7,946 bases of DNA from Planctomycetota bacterium. Its GTDB lineage: Bacteria; Planctomycetota; PUPC01; DSUN01. The position numbers were made by a program, and so were the translations under genes. Positions 1-4,591 of the stretch are shown here, piece by piece. The notes beneath the pieces were generated by a model. The model was not told the DNA's origin and made no database searches. It was given only the letters and a program-made list of their open reading frames with translations. The stretch covers positions 1 through 7,946 of the forward strand of contig VGYW01000382.1 of the NCBI GenBank assembly GCA_016872875.1, written 5' to 3'. The stretch's first letter is position 1; every line of letters starts with the position of its first letter.

Positions 1-101
1 AGACTACGTGGTGTTGCCCGCGACCCTGGGGGCTTGCTTTGGTCATTGAGCATTCCGGGCTTGGAGATTGTTTGGTGCTTGGCGTTTGGCTCTTGGGATT
101 T

Positions 102-125
102 CCCGCATTTCGTGAGAAATGCGGG
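102..125. repeat. Perfect hairpin, 10-bp stem
   Basis: CCCGCATTTC (102-111) and GAAATGCGGG (116-125) are exact reverse complements around a GTGA loop. No T-run follows, so a terminator is unlikely. The form fits a dispersed palindromic element. Whether it recurs elsewhere in the genome cannot be seen from this window. Confidence 0.7.
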
Positions 126-157
126 CTAGTCTGTGTACAACTCACGGCGCCCCGCCC

Positions 158-183
158 GCGGCCCCACGCACCCGTGGGGCCGC
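158..183. repeat. Perfect hairpin, 11-bp GC-rich stem
   Basis: GCGGCCCCACG (158-168) and CGTGGGGCCGC (173-183) are exact reverse complements with a CACC loop. It lies 32 bases after the previous hairpin and has no T-run, so it looks like a second palindromic element and not a terminator. Confidence 0.7.
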
Positions 184-240
184 ATCGGGCAGGCGCCGGC
201 ACCGAGCCGTCCGGCTTCGCTCGGGCCGGGCCGCAGGCAT

Positions 241-258
241 GAAGAATGCGGATTCTTC
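241..258. repeat. Short hairpin, 7-bp stem
   Basis: GAAGAAT (241-247) pairs with ATTCTTC (252-258) around a GCGG loop. The same GATTCTTC string recurs at 305-312. The function is unknown. Confidence 0.5.
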
Positions 259-355
259 GGGCGGTTTGAGAGGCCCTTAGCAGCAGGCGGATAGGCCGCG
301 GGCCGATTCTTCCCCCCTTCAATCGAAGAAAATATCCTTCGGGAGGGGATTTTTC

Positions 356-385
356 TTGACGTTATCGGAATATGTGATATACGAT
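356..385 (+). promoter_or_regulatory. Sigma-70-type promoter for the 412 gene
   Basis: A TTGACG -35 box (356-361, five of six consensus bases) is followed by TACGAT (380-385) at an 18-base gap. The alternative is TATACG (378-383) at 16 bases. Transcription would start near 390-392, giving a leader of about 20 bases that carries GGAG at 400-403, eight bases before the ATG. The local AT content is clearly higher than in the rest of the window. A degenerate dyad at 326-357 overlaps the -35 box. Confidence 0.55.
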
Positions 386-411
386 TCAGCAACAAGGAAG
401 GAGAAAAGCCC

Positions 412-762
412 ATGCCCTTCGAGAAGAACGTCAGTAGCCATCGCAGGGAGGTGGCCGCTCGTCTCAAGAAGCTCGCCGCCTTCGGCCCCATGGTGGACGG
501 CTCCCTGGTGGTGGTCCGCCGGCGGTGCGGGAACCCAGGCTGCCGCTGCACCCGGGGCGAGAAACACCCAGCGCACTATCTCACGCGTAAGGTGGGGCGC
601 AAGACCCACTCGCTCTACATTCCCGTGGCCCTTGTCGAGGACGTGCGAGCGTGGAATCAGGAGTTTCGCCGGCTGAAACGGCTCGTGAGCGAAATCTGCG
701 AAAGGCAGCGGAAGGTCGTCGCCGCCGTGAGCTCCGAAAGGCGGAGAAGGCGCTCAAGCTAA
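412..762 (+). CDS. Small DUF6788-like protein with a CxxxxCxC motif
   Basis: This 116-residue basic protein has the features I associate with DUF6788: a 'GSLVVVRRRCGNPGCRC' core (residues 30-46, Cys39, Cys44, Cys46), then 'RGEKHPAHYL' (48-57, His52 and His55) and a 'LYIPVALVEDVRAW' segment (68-81). The clustered Cys and His residues could bind a metal such as zinc, but this is inference. The C-terminal third is helical and ends in an arginine-rich tail (RRRRRSS). The ATG is chosen because GGAG lies eight bases upstream and a good promoter precedes it. Family function is unknown to me. My recollection is that such proteins often sit beside transposase genes, but none is adjacent here. It appears to be transcribed alone, and its AT-rich leader differs from the neighbours. 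Confidence 0.75.
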   Translation: MPFEKNVSSHRREVAARLKKLAAFGPMVDGSLVVVRRRCGNPGCRCTRGEKHPAHYLTRKVGRKTHSLYIPVALVEDVRAWNQEFRRLKRLVSEICERQRKVVAAVSSERRRRRSS

Positions 763-788
763 ATAGCTCGCCACGATTCTTGGTGTTT

Positions 789-834
789 GTGGGCGGGGCC
801 TCCGTGCCCCGCGGGGCAGAGACGCCCCGCCCAC
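789..834. repeat. Palindromic element of two inverted GC-rich halves
   Basis: Eleven bases, GTGGGCGGGGC (789-799), match GCCCCGCCCAC (824-834) in inverted orientation, and the centre TGCCCCGCGGGGCA (805-818) is a perfect palindrome. The element can also be read as two 20-base halves (792-811 and 812-831) in opposite orientation, each a small hairpin CGGGGC...GCCCCG with a six-base loop. The two loops differ (CTCCGT and, on the other strand, GTCTCT). It lies 26 bases after a stop codon and might help end transcription of the 412 gene, but no T-run follows. Confidence 0.65.
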
Positions 835-883
835 TGGCCGCCAAACCTCTGGACTCTTCATGTCTGCTTCCAGTTTTCGGCTG

Positions 884-912
884 TTGACTTCACGGGGAGC
901 TTGGTGTAACAT
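884..912 (+). promoter_or_regulatory. Sigma-70-type promoter for the 940 gene
   Basis: TTGACT (884-889, five of six consensus bases) and TAACAT (907-912, four of six including the key first A and last T) are separated by exactly 17 bases. Transcription should start near 919, giving a leader of about 20 bases that contains AAAGGAGG (929-936). This rules out the in-frame TTG at 919 as the start codon and supports ATG 940. Confidence 0.6.
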
Positions 913-939
913 GCCAGATTGGAGCGTGAAAGGAGGACC

Positions 940-1422
940 ATGGCATCAGTCTGCGGCGAGTTGGACGCCGGCGGGAAGGACCCCGGCAGGGCGCTCCTGC
1001 TGGCGTGGCTGCTGCCCGGCGCGGGGCACTGGTTCATAGGCCTGCGCTGGCGCGGGCTCCTCTACGGCGCCTCGGTCATCGGCATCCTCGTGGCCGGCAT
1101 CCTGATGGGGGGCCTGGCCACGGTGTCGGCGTACGACCACAAGTGGGCGTTCCTCCTCCAGGTGTTCGATGGCCCGCTGGCGCTGGCCGCAGGGGTGGTG
1201 GAACACCTCGCGCGGCCGGCTGCGACGGCTCCCGACGCCGCGGCCTGGCTGAAGCGCCTGGTGGCCCCGGCGCCCTCGCCGCTGACGGACCTGGGCATGA
1301 CCTTCACCCTCGCGTCGGCCGCCTTCAACGTTCTGGTGATGGCCGACGCCTTCTACCTCGCGGACCGTCCGGCCGAGGCGCCGGCCCAGGCCGCGCCAGA
1401 TGAGGACAGGCCTCAGCCTTGA
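940..1422 (+). CDS. Small multi-pass membrane protein, DUF6677-like
   Basis: This 160-residue protein has about four hydrophobic segments: residues about 17-30, 40-62, 70-88 and 117-140. The first carries 'LAWLLPGAGHWFIGLRWRG' (21-39), which resembles DUF6677 and the TM2-type 'PG.GhfYlG....G' pattern. The last segment ends in 'FNVLVMADAFYL' (129-140), like the second helix of TM2-type proteins. The C-terminal tail is acidic, alanine- and proline-rich. It should sit in the inner membrane, and I know no established function. ATG 940 is preceded by AAAGGAGG with only three bases between, which is short, but the promoter position excludes earlier starts. A 62-residue membrane protein follows after a repeat pair; the two may be cotranscribed. 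Confidence 0.75.
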   Translation: MASVCGELDAGGKDPGRALLLAWLLPGAGHWFIGLRWRGLLYGASVIGILVAGILMGGLATVSAYDHKWAFLLQVFDGPLALAAGVVEHLARPAATAPDAAAWLKRLVAPAPSPLTDLGMTFTLASAAFNVLVMADAFYLADRPAEAPAQAAPDEDRPQP

Positions 1423-1442
1423 ACCGAAGGAAGGGGGAGTTT

Positions 1443-1500
1443 GTAGTGCGGCCTTCAGGCCGTGTCTTTCGTCCCAGCGACGGGCTGAAGCCCGCACTAC
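1443..1500. repeat. REP-like inverted pair (GTAG family A, copy 1)
   Basis: Two 21-base halves (1443-1463 and 1480-1500) lie in opposite orientation, 16 bases apart. Each begins GTAGTGCGG on its own strand and contains a four-base-loop hairpin: GGCC-TTCA-GGCC on the left and GGGC-TTCA-GCCC (read on the minus strand) on the right. The halves differ at two positions that compensate each other in the stem. The GTAG head and inverted pairing match the known form of REP elements grouped as BIMEs and handled by RAYT transposases. A second copy lies at 3335-3437 with the same left and right types. Confidence 0.8.
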
Positions 1501-1537
1501 GAACCCTCCTGATGTCTCACGACAGGTCCGAGACGCC

Positions 1538-1726
1538 ATGAGCGAGACGCTGCTGCGCTACGTAGCCGGGTTGGTGCTGTGCGCGGTGGTGGCGGCGGCC
1601 TACAGCGCCACGCGCAAGCAGGGCCTGCGCGCCATCGCACGCGACGCCGCGTTCGTGTTCGCCTGCATGCTCGGCGTGGTCGCGGCCGTGGCCGCCGTGG
1701 TCTGGGGCCTCTGCGCGCTGAAATGA
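1538..1726 (+). CDS. Small two-helix membrane protein, unknown
   Basis: This 62-residue protein has two predicted membrane helices, residues about 6-23 (RYVAGLVLCAVVAAAYSA) and about 37-58 (DAAFVFACMLGVVAAVAAVVWG), joined by a basic loop (TRKQGLRAIARD, 25-36). That arrangement suggests a helical hairpin with the loop in the cytoplasm. I do not recognise a family. The ribosome binding site is weak (CAGG near 1523). The frame stays open upstream, but it runs through the repeat pair, so ATG 1538 is the sensible start. It may be the last gene of a unit with the 940 gene. Helix spacing and the charged loop make it more likely real than chance, but evidence is limited. Confidence 0.6.
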   Translation: MSETLLRYVAGLVLCAVVAAAYSATRKQGLRAIARDAAFVFACMLGVVAAVAAVVWGLCALK

Positions 1727-1766
1727 ACGCTCGATGCGGCCGTGGGCCGCATCTGAAGGGGATCAA

Positions 1767-1831
1767 TGGATGGCTGGATGAATGGATGATTGCCTGACAT
1801 CCATCCACCCATCCAATCATCCACTCATCCC
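1767..1831. repeat. Inverted array of octamers TGGATGNN / NNCATCCA
   Basis: Three head-to-tail octamers TGGATGNN (1767-1774, 1775-1782, 1783-1790) are followed after nine bases by four octamers on the other strand, NNCATCCA (1800-1807, 1808-1815, 1816-1823; the last, 1824-1831, ends in C instead of A). Only the two N positions vary. It ends 37 bases before the oxidoreductase start, so it would lie in that gene's promoter or leader. It could be a dispersed low-complexity repeat, a cruciform or hairpin, or a set of protein sites on one face of the helix at intervals of eight bases. No clear -35 and -10 pair is visible around it. Confidence 0.7.
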
Positions 1832-1867
1832 CCTCATGGAAAGCTGGGAAGGTTGGCTGGGGTCATC

Positions 1868-2839
1868 ATGGGGCTTCGGGTGGCGGTGCTGGGCGCGTCG
1901 GGGTTCGGGCGCTACCACGCCAAGTGGTTCGCCGAGCTGGGCTGCGAGGTGGCGGCGTTCCTCGGCTCGTCGCCGAGGAGCGTGGAGGCCACGGCTCGCG
2001 GCCTGGCCGAGGCCATCGGCTTCCGCGGGCGCGGCTACACGTCCCTCGACGCCCTCCTTGCGGGCGAGCAGCCGGAGGCGGTGAGCGTGTGCACGCCGGC
2101 CCCACTCCACGGCGAGCACGCCCTCGCAGCCATCGAGGCGGGCTGCGCCGTGCTCTGCGAGAAGCCGTTCGTGTGGCGGCCCGGCGTGGCCTCGGCCACG
2201 CTCCTGGGCGAGGCGGCGCGGCTGCTGCGCGCCGCCGAGCGCAAGGGGGTGGCCCTCGCGCTCAACACCCAGTACGCAGCGGCGGCTGAGGAGTACCGCC
2301 AACTCGTCCCCCAGGCGGCCCAGGCGCCCGAGCGCTTCTTCGCGGAGATGACCTCGAAGCTGAAGCCGGGCGGCCCGCGCGGCCGCGACATCGTGGTGGA
2401 CCTTCTGCCCCATCCGCTGAGCATGGTGCTGGCGCTCCTGCCCGAGGCCGAGCTGCGGCCCGGCAGTGTGCGAGCCGCCACCGAGCCCGAACAGTCGAGC
2501 ATTCAGTTCGACGTGGCCGCCGGCGGGCGCACCTGCGCCGTCGCGGTCCGCATCGCGAAGCTCCCCGAGCCGCCCTTCCCACGCCGCTTCGGGCTCAACG
2601 GCCTCCTCGCCGAGGTCGGCACCAAGCCCGACCAGCAGGGCGTCTACCGCGGCTACGTCCGCCTCGGCGACCGCGAGCGGCTCTGCGACGACTTCATGAA
2701 GACCTCGATCGAGCGCTTCTGCCGCGCCGCGCGCCGCGAGGGCAAGCCCCTGGTGGACGCCCAGGCCGCCCTGCGAAACCTCGAACTCCTCCTCGCCACC
2801 CTCGACGAGGCCGGCCGCCCACAGAGACGCCCATCATGA
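1868..2839 (+). CDS. Gfo/Idh/MocA family oxidoreductase
   Basis: This 323-residue protein has an N-terminal Rossmann fold with 'VLGASGFGRYHAKW' (7-20; glycines 9, 12, 14) and the family hallmark 'CTPAPLHGEHALAAIEAGCAVLCEKPF' (75-101), whose Glu98-Lys99-Pro100 is the catalytic/nicotinamide-side EKP motif. An 'ALNTQY' stretch (131-136) and 'DIVVDLLPHP' (174-183; Asp178, His182) occupy the places of the usual substrate-side motifs. The C-terminal part is an alpha/beta domain. Family members use NAD(P) to oxidise or reduce sugars, inositols and related compounds in the cytoplasm; the substrate here cannot be read. The length is near the usual 330-380, slightly short. ATG 1868 is chosen because it directly precedes the Rossmann strand; earlier in-frame codons read through the octamer repeat. 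It overlaps the next gene by four bases. Confidence 0.85.
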   Translation: MGLRVAVLGASGFGRYHAKWFAELGCEVAAFLGSSPRSVEATARGLAEAIGFRGRGYTSLDALLAGEQPEAVSVCTPAPLHGEHALAAIEAGCAVLCEKPFVWRPGVASATLLGEAARLLRAAERKGVALALNTQYAAAAEEYRQLVPQAAQAPERFFAEMTSKLKPGGPRGRDIVVDLLPHPLSMVLALLPEAELRPGSVRAATEPEQSSIQFDVAAGGRTCAVAVRIAKLPEPPFPRRFGLNGLLAEVGTKPDQQGVYRGYVRLGDRERLCDDFMKTSIERFCRAARREGKPLVDAQAALRNLELLLATLDEAGRPQRRPS

Positions 2840-3300
2840 GCACCCCCGCCGAACGCCCACCCGCCGACCAGCTCCGCTCCCTGGAACAGGAAAGCCTGTT
2901 CCAGGAGGCCCTCCGCGAGGCGCAGAAGCACAAATACCTCGAGAGCCAGAGGGCGGGGCGCGACCTCGGCATCGAGGGGATAGACGACTGGCAGCGGCGC
3001 TTCTGGACCCCCTGGTTCCGCTACCACTGGCTCGAACACCTCCTGGGCCTCCGCTGCTGGGAAGAGCTGGAGCCCTGGCGCTTCGGCCGCCTCCGCACCC
3101 TCTTCCCCACGCACGAGGCCCTCGTGGCTGAGGTCGCCGACCTCGTCCGCCGCGGGGCCGAGAACGCCGACATCCTCTGGTGGGCCGCCAAGGCCCGCCG
3201 CGAGCTCCCCGTCGTCATGGCCATCCTCACCGAAGTCCGCATCAACGAAATCCGCTGCTCGCGCCACTGCTTCCTCTTCGCACGCCCCCCAGGCGAGTGA
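2836..3300 (+). CDS. Tryptophan-rich protein of unknown function, coupled to the oxidoreductase
   Basis: This 154-residue soluble protein has no signal peptide or membrane helix. Its start overlaps the oxidoreductase stop (ATGA, 2836-2839) and there is no clear ribosome binding site, so translation is probably coupled. It has eight tryptophans (52, 57, 60, 65, 75, 81, 115, 116), most within 'DWQRRFWTPWFRYHWLEHL' (51-69), after a motif 'HKYLESQRAGRDLG' (32-45). The C-terminal half looks helical and ends with 'EIRCSRHC' (138-145). I recall similar unnamed proteins in planctomycete-type genomes but know no function. The coupling suggests a role with the oxidoreductase, perhaps as partner or regulator; this is inference. 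GC-rich coding, with no sign of truncation. Confidence 0.7.
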   Translation: MSTPAERPPADQLRSLEQESLFQEALREAQKHKYLESQRAGRDLGIEGIDDWQRRFWTPWFRYHWLEHLLGLRCWEELEPWRFGRLRTLFPTHEALVAEVADLVRRGAENADILWWAAKARRELPVVMAILTEVRINEIRCSRHCFLFARPPGE

Positions 3301-3334
3301 GCCCGTCCCGGGGACCCTTCGTAGGAAGCTGTTT

Positions 3335-3437
3335 GTAGTGCGGCCTTCAGGCCGTCTTCATGTAGCGCCGCCGTCCCGGCGGCAACGGAGGGCCAGCGGG
3401 ACGCTGGCGCTACGGCACGGGCTGAAGCCCGCACTAC
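3335..3437. repeat. REP-like inverted pair (GTAG family A, copy 2), split by another pair
   Basis: The outer halves (3335-3355 and 3417-3437) are identical in type to the pair at 1443-1500: left stem GGCC/GGCC, right stem GGGC/GCCC, loop TTCA, heads GTAG. The flanks agree too (TTT before the left half, AACCC just after the right half). The halves are 61 bases apart instead of 16, because a different inverted pair fills the space (3362-3413). Confidence 0.8.
3362..3413. repeat. REP-like inverted pair (GTAG family B), nested in family A
   Basis: Two 22-base halves (3362-3383 and 3392-3413) lie in opposite orientation, eight bases apart. Each starts GTAGCGCC on its own strand and forms a hairpin with loop GTCCC: stem GCCGCC/GGCGGC on the left and GCCAGC/GCTGGC on the right. 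The four differences between halves are two compensating stem pairs. It has the same head and layout as family A but a different stem and loop. Confidence 0.8.
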
Positions 3438-3494
3438 TAACCCAGCCCCTCTCTTGGGCGCTCTTGGGCCAGGGAGCGATCGGATCAGCGAACC

Positions 3495-4388
3495 ATGTCG
3501 GTATTCGTGGACAGATTCCTGGCATATATGGAGACCGAGCGGGGCTGCTCGGCGCACACGGTGCGGGCCTACGCGGGCGACCTGGCCGACTTCGTGAGCT
3601 TCGCCGCCCCCGGCCAGGACGATTTCGCGCCGGGGGCCGTCACGACCGTGCAACTGCGCGGCTACCTGGCCCGCCTGCGCGCCGAGGGCGCGGGGCGCGC
3701 CACCCTCGCCCGAAAGGTCGCCTCGCTCCGCAGCCTCTTCCGCTTCCTGCTCCGCGAGGGACTCGTCAACCACAATCCCGCCGCCGACCTCCGCGTGCCG
3801 CGCCGCGAGAAGCGACTCCCAGGCGTCCTCGACGAGGCCGAGGTCGCACGCCTCCTCGATGCCCCCGACACCGCCGACGTGGCCGGCCGCCGCGACCGCG
3901 CCATCCTCGAGGTCCTCTACAGCACGGGCATGCGCATCGGCGAGCTCGCCGCGGCGAACATGGAGGACCTCGACCTCATCGGCGAGACCCTCAAGGCGCG
4001 GGGGAAGGGGAAGAAGGAGCGCCTCGTCCCCCTCGGCCGCCCGGCAGTCCAGGCCATCGAGGACTACCTGGCGGTGCGCACCTCCGTGGCCTCTGGGCGG
4101 CGGGCGAGCGCCAGGCCGGTCTTCGTCAACAAGGCCGGCGGCCGGCTCTCCGACCGCGGCATCAGACGCCTCTTCGAGAAGCACGCCCGCGCCGCCGGCC
4201 TGCGCGCGGAGGCCACCCCGCACTCCCTGCGCCACAGCTTCGCCACCCACATGCTCAACCGCGGCGCCGACCTCCGCGCCGTCCAGGAGCTCCTCGGCCA
4301 CGCCTCACTCGCCTCCACTCAGGTCTACACCCACGTCACCACCGAGAAGCTCAAGAGCGTCTACAAGCGCGCCCACCCCCGCGCCTGA
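3495..4388 (+). CDS. xerC: Tyrosine recombinase, XerC/XerD type
   Basis: This 297-residue protein has the usual Xer length and two domains: an N-terminal SAM-like DNA-binding domain (about 1-85, 'RGCSAHTVRAYAGDLADF') and a C-terminal catalytic domain (about 106-292). All catalytic residues are present: Arg147 in 'STGMRIGEL', Lys171 in 'GKGKKER', His243 and Arg246 in 'HSLRH', His269 in 'LLGHASL' and Tyr278 in 'VYTH', the nucleophile. Xer recombinases resolve chromosome dimers at dif near the terminus. XerC versus XerD cannot be settled without a tree; a XerD or single-Xer role is possible. The gene stands alone, with repeats upstream and a 203-base gap downstream. No phage or integron genes and no visible dif-like site are near, which favours the housekeeping role. 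ATG 3495 has only a weak GGAG about 18 bases upstream. Confidence 0.9.
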   Translation: MSVFVDRFLAYMETERGCSAHTVRAYAGDLADFVSFAAPGQDDFAPGAVTTVQLRGYLARLRAEGAGRATLARKVASLRSLFRFLLREGLVNHNPAADLRVPRREKRLPGVLDEAEVARLLDAPDTADVAGRRDRAILEVLYSTGMRIGELAAANMEDLDLIGETLKARGKGKKERLVPLGRPAVQAIEDYLAVRTSVASGRRASARPVFVNKAGGRLSDRGIRRLFEKHARAAGLRAEATPHSLRHSFATHMLNRGADLRAVQELLGHASLASTQVYTHVTTEKLKSVYKRAHPRA

Positions 4389-4577
4389 GGGGCATGGAAC
4401 CCTCCCCTGCCGTCCGCGACCTGCCGTCTGGCGATTCCCCTCCACGAAGATGCGCTGAGCCCGGGCCGAGATGAACGGCCTGTCACCGTTTCCTGACAGT
4501 GGTGAGACAGATCTTCTGCGCCGACCGCATATACCCTATCAGTGAAGCGGCGTGTGACCCGATGGACAGGGAGGCAC

Positions 4578-4583
4578 AGGAGG
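4578..4583 (+). promoter_or_regulatory. Ribosome binding site that fixes the 4592 start
   Basis: AGGAGG lies eight bases before ATG 4592. The upstream in-frame candidates, GTG 4499 and ATG 4562, lack such a site and would bury the signal peptide behind up to 31 extra residues. Confidence 0.75.
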
Positions 4584-4591
4584 CGACGGCG

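Larger units (their letters stand above)
1..355. other. Gene-free left intergenic region
   Basis: I see no convincing coding region here; open frames on both strands lack ribosome binding sites and recognisable protein features. Bases about 38-97 are a T/G-rich, low-complexity stretch with repeated TTGG tetramers. It is followed by three clear hairpins (listed separately) and a weaker dyad, CCGAGC at 202-207 with GCTCGG at 219-224. Bases 326-357 form an imperfect inverted repeat (AAGAAAA against TTTTCTT, with GC pairs further in) that touches the -35 box of the next promoter. It could be an operator or only a fold. The region looks like a deposit of dispersed repeats. Confidence 0.6.

Noticed and set aside
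126..609. Minus-strand open frames over the left gap and the 412 gene
   Set aside because: They cross hairpins and a plus-strand gene with a good promoter and ribosome binding site; no protein features are visible.
1443..3437. CRISPR array
   Set aside because: There are only two copies, about 1.9 kb apart, with genes between and no regular spacers.
3021..4301. Minus-strand open frame, 426 codons, opposite xerC
   Set aside because: It runs through two genes and the REP-like repeats between them, with no domain. The plus-strand XerC has all its catalytic residues.
3495..4388. Tyrosine recombinase as integrase of a mobile island or integron
   Set aside because: Length and motifs are Xer-like, there are no attachment-site direct repeats, phage genes or cassette array, and flanking genes look chromosomal.
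4499..4591. GTG 4499 or ATG 4562 as start of the exported protein
   Set aside because: The AGGAGG at 4578-4583 serves ATG 4592, which also puts the signal peptide at the N-terminus.
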